Shown: in pieces, positions 9,082 through 17,174 of the stretch
Layout: every line of letters starts with the position of its first letter
Position numbering within the stretch: the first letter of the stretch is position 1
NCBI RefSeq assembly: GCF_017599305.1
Contig: NZ_JAGFWR010000002.1
Span: forward strand, 248,001-312,000
Direction: 5' to 3'
Length of the DNA stretch: 64,000 bases
Source: Micromonospora antibiotica
GTDB lineage: Bacteria; Actinomycetota; Actinomycetes; Mycobacteriales; Micromonosporaceae
The notes under the pieces: model-generated
What the model saw: the letters and a program-made list of their open reading frames with translations, nothing else
The model's database searches: none
What the model was told of the DNA's origin: nothing
Position numbers and translations under genes: made by a program

Positions 9082-9906
9082 TCAGTCAATCACGCCGGCG
9101 GCGTGGAAGTGGCGGCGGATCCGGTCCACGTAGACCCCGGCCCGGTCGGAGGACATGACGCCCAGGTCGCGCGGGCGGTCCAGGTCGATGGGCAGCACCT
9201 CGGCGATGCGCCCCGGGCGGGAACTGAGCACGACGACCCGGTCGGAGAGGAAGACCGCCTCGGGGATCGAGTGCGTCACCAGCACCACCGTCTGGTTGCT
9301 CTCCCGCCAGATGCGCAGCAGCTCGACGTTCATGTACTCGCGGGTCATCGCGTCGAGCGCGCCGAACGGCTCGTCCATCAGCAGTACGGCCGGGTCGTGC
9401 ACCAGCGCCCGGCAGATGCCGGCCCGCTGCTGCATGCCGCCGCTGAGTTCGTGCGGGTACTTCCGCTCGAACCCGGTCAGGCCCACCATCTCCAGCAGTT
9501 CCTGGGCGCGTTGCCGATGCCGGGCGGGATCCAACTTCTGGATCTCCGCCGGCACCATGACGTTGTCGAAGATGGTGCGCCAGGGCAGCAGGGTGGGCGC
9601 CTGGAACACCATCCCGACCTCACGGAGGGGTCTGACCACCTCGGTGCCGGCGATCCGTACCGTGCCGCCGGTCTTCGGGCTCAACCCGGCCAGGATCTTG
9701 AGCAGGGTGGTCTTGCCGCAACCCGACGGACCGACGACCGAGATGAACTCGCCGCGCCGGACGGTCAGGTTGATGTCGCTGAGTGCCTGGGTGGGTGCCG
9801 ACCGGCGGGGCTGGTACTGCTTGTCCAGGCCGGCCACCTCGATCCAGGAGTCCTCCGACACCGTGGCCGGCTGCTGCTCCCGGCGACCCATCGCCTTGAT
9901 GGCCAT
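9082..9906 (-). CDS. ABC transporter ATP-binding protein (SsuB/TauB type)
   Basis: A 274-aa ATPase that energises the importer encoded by its neighbours. Motifs in order: Walker A GPSGCGKTT (about residue 58), Q-loop VFQAPTLLPW, signature LSGGMQQRAGICRAL, Walker B AVLLMDEPFGALDA, and H-loop VTHSI. The RPLREVGMVFQ and the short C-terminus are typical of the nitrate/sulfonate/taurine group. ATG at 9906 has AAGGG 7 nt before it. It follows the SBP gene by 27 nt. Confidence 0.95.
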   Translation of the reverse strand: MAIKAMGRREQQPATVSEDSWIEVAGLDKQYQPRRSAPTQALSDINLTVRRGEFISVVGPSGCGKTTLLKILAGLSPKTGGTVRIAGTEVVRPLREVGMVFQAPTLLPWRTIFDNVMVPAEIQKLDPARHRQRAQELLEMVGLTGFERKYPHELSGGMQQRAGICRALVHDPAVLLMDEPFGALDAMTREYMNVELLRIWRESNQTVVLVTHSIPEAVFLSDRVVVLSSRPGRIAEVLPIDLDRPRDLGVMSSDRAGVYVDRIRRHFHAAGVID

Positions 9907-9933
9907 CGCGTTCCCTTCCGCGTCCGCCGCGCG

Positions 9934-11046
9934 CTACTGCGCGGGGTAGTTGGCGGCCTTGTCGAGCACCGCGGCCTTGTCGAACTGGTTCGCGCCGGAG
10001 AGCAGACCCGGTTCCCACACGTCGCCGAGGGAGACGTCACCGGTGATCTGGCCGGCCTCCTTGGTGTACGCCTGGGTCTTGGTCCACTCCTGGTCGCTGA
10101 TCGCACCCCAGTCGCCGAACTGATCCGGGCTGCCGGACGCCGGGGTGGCGGTCTTCAGCCAGGCGGTGAGGCTCCTGGTGTCGGCGGGCAGCTGCGCCGC
10201 CGCGTCCTTACCGGCGAGGATCTGCGGGAACACCTTGTAGCCGATCCGCATGGCGGCCTCCGGGTTCTTCGCGGAGAAGAGCATCGCCTTGTACGCCGCC
10301 CGCAGGAACCGGGTGTAGACGTCCTTGTTGTCGTCGAGCTTGCGGGCGCCGACGGCGAAGCTCAGCGACCGGATGCCGTCGAAGGCGTCGGGGTTGTCGA
10401 GGTACTTCAGCGTGGTGCCGGAGTTCTCGATCACCGCGTACGCCTGGGTATAGAGCGCCAGCACGTCGACCTTGCCGTCCTTGAGCGCGGCGGCGGCCTG
10501 CGCGCCGACCCCGACGGGCAGCAGCTCGACGTCCTTGGCCGGGTCGAGGCCGGCCGCCGCGACGTAGGCCCGGGCGTACGGGGCGGAGCCGGACGCCAGG
10601 CTGATCACCCCGATCTTCTTGCCCTTCAGGTCGGCGCCGCCGGTGAGGGTGCTGTCCGGCTTGACCGCCATCACCCAGGGCCAGTTCTGCACCAGGCCGC
10701 CGATGGCCTTGACCGGGACGTTCTTCTGTACCGCGCCGAGGATGGAGCCGGTGTCGGCGGCGGTGAGGTCACCACTTCCCGAGGCGACCGCCTGGAGCGC
10801 AGCGACCGAGCCGTCCGTGTTGATCGTCTCGACGGTCAGCTTCTCCTCGTCGAAGTAGCCCAGCTCCTTGGCCACCGCGTACACGGCGACCTCCTCCTTC
10901 GGGCCGATCACCGCCGAGGCGATGGCGAAGGTCAACTTCGCCGGTGCCCCCGCCTCGGTGCCCGACTCGTCACCGGAGCCCCCGCATCCGGCCAGCGTCA
11001 CCGCGGCGACCAGCGCCGCCGGCAGCAAACCCCACTTGTGCTTCAT
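9934..11046 (-). CDS. ABC transporter substrate-binding lipoprotein (NMT1/SsuA-like)
   Basis: A 370-aa solute-binding protein. The N-terminus has a basic stretch, a hydrophobic core and the lipobox LAGCGG (Cys near residue 21), so it is expected to be a lipoprotein on the outer face of the membrane. The mature part shows the NMT1/SsuA two-lobe pattern: AKELGYFDEEKLTVE, SGSGDLTAADTGSIL, DLKGKKIGVISLASGS, LKDGKVDVLALY. This group binds sulfonates, nitrate, taurine, pyrimidine precursors or phthalate-like acids, so the ligand is open. ATG at 11046 follows GAGGTATCGAC. It is 139 nt downstream of the SnoaL-like gene. Confidence 0.93.
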   Translation of the reverse strand: MKHKWGLLPAALVAAVTLAGCGGSGDESGTEAGAPAKLTFAIASAVIGPKEEVAVYAVAKELGYFDEEKLTVETINTDGSVAALQAVASGSGDLTAADTGSILGAVQKNVPVKAIGGLVQNWPWVMAVKPDSTLTGGADLKGKKIGVISLASGSAPYARAYVAAAGLDPAKDVELLPVGVGAQAAAALKDGKVDVLALYTQAYAVIENSGTTLKYLDNPDAFDGIRSLSFAVGARKLDDNKDVYTRFLRAAYKAMLFSAKNPEAAMRIGYKVFPQILAGKDAAAQLPADTRSLTAWLKTATPASGSPDQFGDWGAISDQEWTKTQAYTKEAGQITGDVSLGDVWEPGLLSGANQFDKAAVLDKAANYPAQ

Positions 11047-11185
11047 GTCGATACCTCGTCCTCGTTCAGGGAAAGGGCTGGTCAGCCGCGCACAGCAGCG
11101 GCGGCCGGGACGGATCGGTGCTGGTGTGGGTGGGTCGGACCGACGCCGCCACGGCGGGCGGGAGGCGGGGACCCGGGTCGGTGGA

Positions 11186-11617
11186 TCAGCGGGACGGGTC
11201 CCGCCGCGCCACGGTGTCGGCGAGGTCGTTGTAGACGTGCTGCTCGACGATCAGCCCGTCGCGCAGCACGAACACGTCGGCGTAACGGATGTCGTCGAAG
11301 CCGGCGCCGTCGGGCCACTGCCCGTACAGCCGGCCCAGGGAGACCACCGAGACGGCGTCGCCGTCGGTGCCCACCAGGTAGCGGTCGCGGTGCTTGCGCA
11401 CCCACCGGTAGGTGCCGGTCGCGCCGGCCACCAGTTCGTCGAGGTTGCGGTAGACCCGGCCGCCGGGAAAGACGATCCGGACCTCCGGTGCGAGCAGGCG
11501 ACCGGCCCGGTCCAGCTCGCGGTCCTCGCACAGTTGCAGGTAGTGGTCGACCAGCCGGGCCGGTTCGTCGGCGAGGGTGCCGTCGGGGAGGTCCCCGGGC
11601 GGTCGCCCGCCGTCCAT
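11186..11617 (-). CDS. SnoaL/NTF2-like fold protein
   Basis: A 143-aa protein resembling nuclear-transport-factor-2/SnoaL-like domains: LVDHYLQLCEDRELDRAGRLLAPEVRIVFPGG near the start, then a beta-rich half with YADVFVLRDGLIVEQHVYND. Such small cone-shaped proteins act as isomerases, hydratases, cyclases or binding subunits. ATG at 11617 shares its A with the stop of the upstream 103-aa gene (TGATG), so translation is coupled. It forms a cassette with that gene and the methyltransferase. No catalytic assignment can be made. Confidence 0.8.
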   Translation of the reverse strand: MDGGRPPGDLPDGTLADEPARLVDHYLQLCEDRELDRAGRLLAPEVRIVFPGGRVYRNLDELVAGATGTYRWVRKHRDRYLVGTDGDAVSVVSLGRLYGQWPDGAGFDDIRYADVFVLRDGLIVEQHVYNDLADTVARRDPSR

Positions 11618-11928
11618 CAGCCGGCCCTGCCGTTCAGCGCCGCCTCCCACTGGTCGCGCAGCGGGTGCTCCGCGGGGCCCTGCTCGGTGAGGATGCGCAT
11701 CAGCCGGTGCAGCAACTGGTCGCGGTCGCGGGCCAGGGCGAGCTGTTCGGCGTCGTCGGCGGTGAAGCCGTCGACGTCACCGGCACCGAGCACGTCCCGG
11801 CGGACCAGCAGCTGCTCCAGCACCCGCAGCCGCTGCCGGCTGACGTGCAGCTCGGTGGACAGTTGCAGCACCAGGTCGAGCAGCTTGCCGAGCCGGGGGT
11901 CGCCGAAGTAGTCGAACTCGGTGCTCAT
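11617..11928 (-). CDS. Small helical protein of unknown function
   Basis: A 103-aa protein that I do not recognise. It is predicted mostly alpha-helical and charged (LGKLLDLVLQLSTELHVSRQ, then RLRVLEQLLVRRDV), with heptad-like leucines suggesting a coiled coil or dimerisation helix. No signal peptide or membrane segment. I chose ATG at 11928, overlapping the methyltransferase stop as TGATG; the longer frame upstream lies inside the methyltransferase. The TGATG couplings on both sides make co-production with the methyltransferase and SnoaL-like protein likely, perhaps as a subunit of one complex. Confidence 0.75.
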   Translation of the reverse strand: MSTEFDYFGDPRLGKLLDLVLQLSTELHVSRQRLRVLEQLLVRRDVLGAGDVDGFTADDAEQLALARDRDQLLHRLMRILTEQGPAEHPLRDQWEAALNGRAG

Positions 11929-13004
11929 CACGCCTCCGGCTTGGTCGCGGACAGCACGGCCCAGGGGAAGTGCCACTCGGACCGGTCGCCCCAGCCCTCG
12001 GGCTGCATGCCGTTGCGGCGTTCGTCGAACGGCGTCCAACCGGCGTCGGTGAGGCCGGCCTCGGCGCAGATCGCGAGCAGGTCGGAGCCGAACAGGGCGT
12101 GGAAGAACGGCTCGTTGTTCCGCTCGGCGTGCTCGTAGACGGTGGCGTCGCGCAGCGGGTCACCGGTGAGTTGGAACTCCAGGAAACGCAGCGCGCCGCC
12201 CGGCTTGAGCAGGCGGGCGGCCTCCTCGATCGTCTCCCGGATGGCCGCGGCCGGCATCTCGTGCAGCACCATCGTGCCGGTGACCACGTCGCAGGAGGCG
12301 TCGGCGAGGTCGGTGGCCCGGCCGTCGGCCTGCCGGTAGTCGATGGCCAGGTCGGCGGCCTCCGCCTCGGCGTGCGCCAGGCGCAGTCCGGGGGCGGCCA
12401 GGTCGAGTCCGATGACCTGGGCGGTCGGGTAGCGGGCCACCAGCGGCCGGGTGCTCTTGCCGAAGCCGCAGCCGATGTCGACGACCCGGGTCGCGGCGGG
12501 CAGGTCGGGCAGTGCGGTCCGGGTGAACAGCTGGTGGAACTTGTAGCCGTCGTTGTCGCGCAGCATGACGATCCGCGCGCCGAACTCGTAGACGTAGGCC
12601 GACATGTCGTCGGAGCAGAACCCGCCCGGCTGGATATGGATGTCGTAGTCGGTGTACCAGTCCGGCAGGGCCAGGTCAGGGTCGAGGGTGAGCGAGCCGG
12701 CCGGCGGTGCCGCAACGGCGGTCAGTTGCCGGGTCAGCTCCGCACGCCGGTCCAGTACGGCGTCGCCGGCCGCCTTCCACAGCATCTTCTGCTGCACCCG
12801 CTCCAGGTGGCTGAACCACGGGTAGAGCGGCAGTTCACGCAGCGTCCGGCCGGCCTCGTCGATGCTGGTGGCCGGTGCACCGGTGGCGGCGTACTCCCTG
12901 GTGAGTGCTGGGTACACGGTGTCGGCCCAGCGCTTGCGCAGGCCGAGGACGAAGTCCACGGCGGATCGTTCGTCCAGGGTCAGGCGGTCCTCGACGTCGA
13001 ACAT
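11928..13004 (-). CDS. Class I SAM-dependent methyltransferase
   Basis: A 358-aa cytosolic protein whose central part (about residues 155-290) is a Rossmann-fold methyltransferase: motif I VVDIGCGFGKS, post-I acidic VIGLDLA, DASCDVVTGTMVLHEMP and LLKPGGALRFLEF. The first 140 residues are helical and have no clear assignment; they probably form the substrate lid. The ATG at 13004 has a near-ideal AAAGGAGAT ribosome site, marking a highly translated start, and a 95-nt gap separates it from the oxidoreductase stop. The methyl acceptor is unknown. Confidence 0.88.
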   Translation of the reverse strand: MFDVEDRLTLDERSAVDFVLGLRKRWADTVYPALTREYAATGAPATSIDEAGRTLRELPLYPWFSHLERVQQKMLWKAAGDAVLDRRAELTRQLTAVAAPPAGSLTLDPDLALPDWYTDYDIHIQPGGFCSDDMSAYVYEFGARIVMLRDNDGYKFHQLFTRTALPDLPAATRVVDIGCGFGKSTRPLVARYPTAQVIGLDLAAPGLRLAHAEAEAADLAIDYRQADGRATDLADASCDVVTGTMVLHEMPAAAIRETIEEAARLLKPGGALRFLEFQLTGDPLRDATVYEHAERNNEPFFHALFGSDLLAICAEAGLTDAGWTPFDERRNGMQPEGWGDRSEWHFPWAVLSATKPEA

Positions 13005-13099
13005 GGCTGATCTCCTTTTGTCGCGTCCGGCTCCTCGCGGGCGGCGCCGGATCGGGAGGGGTGCTCGGGGCGGCTGCGACCGGGGTCGCCGCCGCCGGA

Positions 13100-15115
13100 T
13101 CAGTAGGCGAGCGCCACCTGGACGGCGGCGGGGGTGTCGTGGCGGCCGAGGAAGGCGCCGGCGAACCGGCCCTCGTAGACCGCTTCCAGGGTGGTGCGGG
13201 GGGCGTTGGCGTCGCCGACGAGATGGACCCGGGGTCCGTCGGGCGACGCGTCGAGCTGGCGGTAGAGGGAGTCGTCGGCGACCGACGGGCCGGCGTCGAC
13301 GACCGCGGTGACGTCGTGAATCTCGAGTTCGGGGCCGGTGAGCGGCCCGGTCAGGGCCACCGTAGTCGGACCTGCGGCGCGGACGGTCCGCAGTGGATGG
13401 GCCACGACGCCCAGGTCAGCGAGGCGGCTGAACAGGGCCAGTCGTGAGTAGGTGGTGATCCGGGCGGCGATGCTGGCGGTCGGGGAGACCAGGTGCACCC
13501 GGCCGCCCCCTCGGGCCAGGGCCTCGGCGACGGAGGCGGCGGCCCAGCCCCCGTCCTCGTCGATCACCACGTAGCTGCCGGTGACGGGTGCGTCGAGGGC
13601 GGCGACCGCCTGCCAGAGGTCGAGCATCGGCGGCCCGCCCGGCAGCGGCCGGGGGCGGGGGCGGGACCCGGTGGCCAGCACTACGTCGTGGTAGGCGCCG
13701 GCCCGCACCTGCGCGGCGGTGATCCGCCTGCCGAGCAGCACCTCGACCCCGGTGGCGTACGCCTCGGCGGCGAGGTCCCGGGTGAGCAGGCCGAGCCGTT
13801 CCCGGCCGGGTACCCGGGCGGCGAGGGTGACCTGGCCGCCGAGCGCGTCACCCGCCTCGGCCAGGGTGACCCGGTGGCCGGCCCGTCGCGCGGCGGTGGC
13901 CGCGGCCAGGCCGGCCGGACCACCGCCGACGACGAGCACCCGGCGCGGTGGTGCCGGCCGCTGCGGGCGTCGCCAGGCCGCCGCCCACTCCCGCTCCGCG
14001 CCGACCTCGGGGTTGACCACACAGGTGATCGGCAGGCTGGCCTCGACCCGGGCGATGCAGCCCTGGTTGCAGGCCAGGCAGGCCCGGGTCTCGTGGTGTC
14101 GGCCCTGGGCCGCCTTGCGGACCAGGTGCGGGTCGGCGATGTGCGGGCGGGCCAGACCGACCAGGTCCGCCTCCCCCGCCGCGACCAGTTCGGCCGCCTC
14201 GGGCAGGCTGTCGAGCCGGCAGACCGCCAGCACGGGCAGGTCCGGGAAGGCCCGCTTGAAGGTGGCCGCGTGGTGTCGGAACGGCGCGTGCCCGAAGCTC
14301 ATGTCGGCCATCTGGGTGGCCAGGGTGTAGCTGCCGTGGTAGGCGGAGTGGCTCACGTGGACGTAGGCCAGCGGGAACTCCTCGCGCAGCCGGGCGACGA
14401 TCTCCACCATCGCGTCGGGATCCAGGCCGCCGGGAAGGAACTCGTCGGCGCTGACCCGCAACCCGACCGGCAGGTCGGTGGCGGCCAGCACGGCGGTCAG
14501 CACCTCGCGGGTGAGCCGCAGCCGGTGGTCCAGGCTGCCGCCGTAGGCGTCGGTGCGCCGGTTGGTGTGCGGCGACAGGAACTGTTGGAGCAGGTGCCCG
14601 TGGCCGGCGTGCAGTTCCAGGCCGTCGAAATCGGCCCGCCGCATCCGCCCGGCGGCGGCGGCGAACGCGGCGACCACCACGGCGATGTCGTGGCGACCCA
14701 TGGCGTGCGGGACGTGCGCGCCGGTGGCCCAGGCCACCGGGGAGGACGACCAGGCTGCGGTGCGGGTGGCGTCGCCGTTGGCCTGCCGGCCGGCGTGCAT
14801 GAGCTGGGCGAAGATGCGCGTGCCGTGCCGGTGCACGGCCTCGGTGACCGCCCGGTAGGCGGGGATGCCGGCGTCGGTGAAGCTGCCCAGGCTGATGCTG
14901 CGTCCGGCGCTTGTCGGGTGCACCCGGATGGCCTCGGTGACGATCAGGCCGACGCCGCCGGCCGCCCGCTCGGCGTGGTAAGCGGCGAGTCGGGGGGTGG
15001 GCTCGTTGTGCAGGCCGAAGTTGGTGGTGTGGCCCGGGACGAAGACCCGGTTGCGCAGCGGGACGGAGGCGAGGCGGACTGGCGTGAAGAGGGTGTGCAC
15101 CGTCCCGTCGGCCAT
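13100..15115 (-). CDS. Old-Yellow-Enzyme-type iron-sulfur flavoprotein (2,4-dienoyl-CoA reductase family)
   Basis: A 671-aa three-domain oxidoreductase like 2,4-dienoyl-CoA reductase and trimethylamine dehydrogenase. Residues about 1-340 form the FMN TIM barrel (LFTPVRLASVPLRNRVFVPGHTT...; the HAGHGHLLQQFLSP active-site segment). A CLACNQGC cluster with a further Cys 12 residues on forms the [4Fe-4S] site. The second half is an FAD/NAD(P) module (RVLVVGGGPAGLAAATAARRAGH). GGGAGG precedes the ATG. As first gene of the minus-strand run, with a promoter just upstream, it may carry out the entry reduction or demethylation of the substrate. Family identity is clear, substrate is not. Confidence 0.93.
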   Translation of the reverse strand: MADGTVHTLFTPVRLASVPLRNRVFVPGHTTNFGLHNEPTPRLAAYHAERAAGGVGLIVTEAIRVHPTSAGRSISLGSFTDAGIPAYRAVTEAVHRHGTRIFAQLMHAGRQANGDATRTAAWSSSPVAWATGAHVPHAMGRHDIAVVVAAFAAAAGRMRRADFDGLELHAGHGHLLQQFLSPHTNRRTDAYGGSLDHRLRLTREVLTAVLAATDLPVGLRVSADEFLPGGLDPDAMVEIVARLREEFPLAYVHVSHSAYHGSYTLATQMADMSFGHAPFRHHAATFKRAFPDLPVLAVCRLDSLPEAAELVAAGEADLVGLARPHIADPHLVRKAAQGRHHETRACLACNQGCIARVEASLPITCVVNPEVGAEREWAAAWRRPQRPAPPRRVLVVGGGPAGLAAATAARRAGHRVTLAEAGDALGGQVTLAARVPGRERLGLLTRDLAAEAYATGVEVLLGRRITAAQVRAGAYHDVVLATGSRPRPRPLPGGPPMLDLWQAVAALDAPVTGSYVVIDEDGGWAAASVAEALARGGGRVHLVSPTASIAARITTYSRLALFSRLADLGVVAHPLRTVRAAGPTTVALTGPLTGPELEIHDVTAVVDAGPSVADDSLYRQLDASPDGPRVHLVGDANAPRTTLEAVYEGRFAGAFLGRHDTPAAVQVALAY

Positions 15116-15157
15116 GCTCGGGCCTCCCGTCTGGACGTACCACCACCGGACCGAAGA

Positions 15158-15190
15158 CCGTTCGGGTGGACCGTACGCCGTTCGAATGGA
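15158..15190 (-). promoter_or_regulatory. Direct-repeat operator candidate
   Basis: Two copies of CCGTTCG[GG/AA]TGGA lie at 15158-15170 and 15178-15190, exactly 20 bp apart (about two helical turns). They overlap the expected transcription start and leader of the oxidoreductase gene. This is the layout of a tandem repressor site; which regulator binds is unknown (the IclR encoded in the same run is one candidate). Confidence 0.45.
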
Positions 15191-15194
15191 GGGA

Positions 15195-15224
15195 ACGCTA
15201 GAGCCGCCTCACGTTGACCGTCAA
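15195..15224 (-). promoter_or_regulatory. Promoter of the minus-strand catabolic run
   Basis: Read on the minus strand, TTGACG (15224-15219) and TAGCGT (15200-15195) are separated by 18 bp, a good housekeeping-sigma promoter for an actinomycete. The -35 box lies inside a short perfect inverted repeat, TTGAC-n-GTCAA. Transcription would start near 15188 and run into the oxidoreductase gene at 15115. Confidence 0.55.
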
Positions 15225-15433
15225 TGACCTACCAGTCAGTAACTTGCTGGTTAACATAGCTTTGACCTGCTGTTTCTCTCAGGCGAACGGTCGACGGTCC
15301 GCCAATCCACCCTCCTGCCGCCAATCGGACACGTGCGGGGCGGCGGCGAATCGACCCCGACAACCGCGACCACCACGAACGGGCCGACCACCGGCCCCAC
15401 CCACACCCGCGAACGCCCGGCCGCAAACAAAAT

Positions 15434-15453
15434 CGATACATGTACATAGATCG
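15434..15453. promoter_or_regulatory. 20-bp inverted repeat upstream of GH43 gene (LacI-type operator candidate)
   Basis: CGAT-n3-TGTACA-n3-ATCG is a dyad with perfect outer and inner arms. It lies in an AT-rich island about 80 bp before the GH43 start and contains the ATCGAT core also found upstream of the other glycosidase genes in this region. The rest of 15225-15535 shows no gene. Confidence 0.5.
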
Positions 15454-15535
15454 GTTCCACCGCATATCGTGAGGGTCGAGAAAAGGTCCCGCGCGTCCCC
15501 GCGGCACCTCGCGCCCACCGCAAGAGGAGGCGGCC

Positions 15536-17011
15536 ATGCCTGCCGCGCCCCACCCCACCACCCTCCGCCGGATCGTCACCGCCCTCACCCTCGCCGCCTG
15601 CGCGGTCCTGCTCGCCCCGCTCACCCTCACCACCCCGGCCGCGCGGGCCGCACCCGTCACCGTGGCCAACGGCACCCAGTTCACCGACACCAGCGGCGCC
15701 GGCGTGCACGCCCACGGCGGCGGCATGATCAAGGTGGGCGACTACTACTACTGGTTCGGCGAGAACCGCAACGCCAACAACACCTTCCGGTACGTGTCGG
15801 TCTACCGCTCCACCGACCTGCGCACCTGGGAGTTCCGCAACAACGTGCTCACCCAATCCTCCGCCGGTGAGCTGGCGACGGCCAACATCGAACGCCCCAA
15901 GGTGATCTACAACGCCGGCACCGGCCAGTACGTGCTCTGGATGCACTGGGAGAACGGCGTCGACTACAACCAGGCCCGGGTCGCGGTGGCCACCTCCAGC
16001 ACGGTCGACGGCAACTACCGCTACCTGGGCAGCTTCCGGCCGCTCGGCCACGACTCCCGGGACCAGACGGTGTTCCGCGACGACGACGGCACCGCGTACC
16101 TGATCTCCGCCACCCGCAACAACGCGGACCTGAACATCTACCGCCTCACCGCCGACTACACCGGGGTCGCGTCGCTGGTGCGGACGCTGTGGCCGGACAA
16201 CTACCGGGAGGCCCCGGCGATGTTCAAACGCAACGGGGTCTACTTCCTGGTCACCTCGGGCGCCACCGGCTGGTCGCCCAACCAGGCCCGGTACGCCACC
16301 GCCAGCAGCGTCGGCGGCACCTGGACCAACCCGACGAACTTCGCCGACGGCACCACCTACGACTCCCAGTCGGCGTACGTGCTGCCGGTGCAGGGCAGCG
16401 CCGCCACCTCGTACCTCTACCTCGGCGACCGGTGGGCCGGCGCCACGGGCGGCCCGGTCAACCAGTCCCGCTACGTCTGGCTGCCGCTGAACTTCCCCAC
16501 CGCCACCTCGTTGACCATGAGCTGGTATCCGCAGCTGACCATCGACACCGCCACCGGCGTGGTCTCCGGGGTCAACGGCGGCTACACCTTCGACACGCTG
16601 CGCGCCCGGCACAGCGGCAAGTGCCTGGACGTGCTCGACCGGTCCACCGCCGACGCCGCCGCCGTGGCCCAGTACGCCTGCAACAACGGCACCAACCAGC
16701 AGTGGCAGCTGCGCGACGCGGGCTCGGGGTACGTGCAGATCGTCGCCCGGCACAGCGACAAGTGCCTCACCGTGGCCGGCGGCTCCACCGCCGACAACGC
16801 ACCGGTGCAGCAGTTCGGCTGCCAGTCGGGGCGCACCGACCAGCAGTGGCAGCTGCGCGACGCGGGCTCCGGCTACACCCAGCTCGTCGCCCGGCACAGC
16901 GGCAGGTGCCTGGACGTCACCGGCTACTCCACCGCCGACGGCGCGCGGGTGATCCAGTACGCCTGCGGCAGCGCCGCCAACCAGCAGTGGCAGCGGGTCG
17001 GCACCTCCTGA
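15536..17011 (+). CDS. Secreted GH43-family glycosidase with ricin-type lectin (CBM13)
   Basis: A 491-aa secreted enzyme. Residues 1-38 are a Sec signal peptide ending ARA-AP. The catalytic beta-propeller (about 40-345) begins with VHAHGGGMIKVGDYYYWFGE, which is typical of the exo-beta-1,3-galactanase branch of GH43; IERPKVIYN and YREAPAMFKRNGVYFLVTS carry the conserved acidic residues, the REAP Glu being the likely general acid. Residues about 350-491 are three ricin QxW repeats (NQQWQL, DQQWQL, NQQWQR) that bind galactose or arabinose-type sugars. GAGGAGG precedes ATG. It probably trims galactan backbone of arabinogalactan outside the cell; galactanase specificity is inferred. Confidence 0.9.
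   Translation: MPAAPHPTTLRRIVTALTLAACAVLLAPLTLTTPAARAAPVTVANGTQFTDTSGAGVHAHGGGMIKVGDYYYWFGENRNANNTFRYVSVYRSTDLRTWEFRNNVLTQSSAGELATANIERPKVIYNAGTGQYVLWMHWENGVDYNQARVAVATSSTVDGNYRYLGSFRPLGHDSRDQTVFRDDDGTAYLISATRNNADLNIYRLTADYTGVASLVRTLWPDNYREAPAMFKRNGVYFLVTSGATGWSPNQARYATASSVGGTWTNPTNFADGTTYDSQSAYVLPVQGSAATSYLYLGDRWAGATGGPVNQSRYVWLPLNFPTATSLTMSWYPQLTIDTATGVVSGVNGGYTFDTLRARHSGKCLDVLDRSTADAAAVAQYACNNGTNQQWQLRDAGSGYVQIVARHSDKCLTVAGGSTADNAPVQQFGCQSGRTDQQWQLRDAGSGYTQLVARHSGRCLDVTGYSTADGARVIQYACGSAANQQWQRVGTS
16604..17001 (+). repeat. Three tandem ricin-domain coding repeats
   Basis: Near-identical blocks starting GCCCGGCACAGCG recur at 16604, 16745 and 16889 (spacing 141 and 144 bp), each followed by a block encoding QQW. 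They encode the alpha, beta and gamma lobes of the lectin and are conserved in DNA as well as in protein, pointing to recent internal duplication. Confidence 0.85.
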
Positions 17012-17019
17012 CCGGCCCC

Positions 17020-17057
17020 GTCCGCCGTCCCGCCTCCCGCAGGCCGGGACGGCGGAC
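17020..17057 (+). terminator. Hairpin terminator after GH43 gene
   Basis: Perfect 13-bp arms, GTCCGCCGTCCCG (17020-17032) and its complement (17045-17057), flank a 12-nt loop beginning 8 nt after the GH43 stop codon. There is no U-run, as usual in high-GC actinomycetes. Confidence 0.8.
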
Positions 17058-17174
17058 GGCCACCACCGCGCATCCCACCAGCCCCGGAACGCGGTGTGAC
17101 GATGACCTCACCCCACGTGCCGCCCAGGCGACGTCTACTGGACCGGACAGCAGTCGTCCTGGCGGGGGTACGGG

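Noticed and set aside
11928..12039. Longer start for the 103-aa protein and similar upstream extensions
   Set aside because: The extra codons lie inside the methyltransferase in another frame. The TGATG junction at 11928 gives the better start.
8266..12138. 1,290-aa open frame on the plus strand
   Set aside because: Antisense to the ABC transporter, SnoaL-like and methyltransferase genes, whose motifs are unambiguous.
16604..17001. CRISPR-like regular repeat
   Set aside because: The spacing of 141-144 bp and in-frame translation show it is the three-lobed ricin lectin coding sequence.
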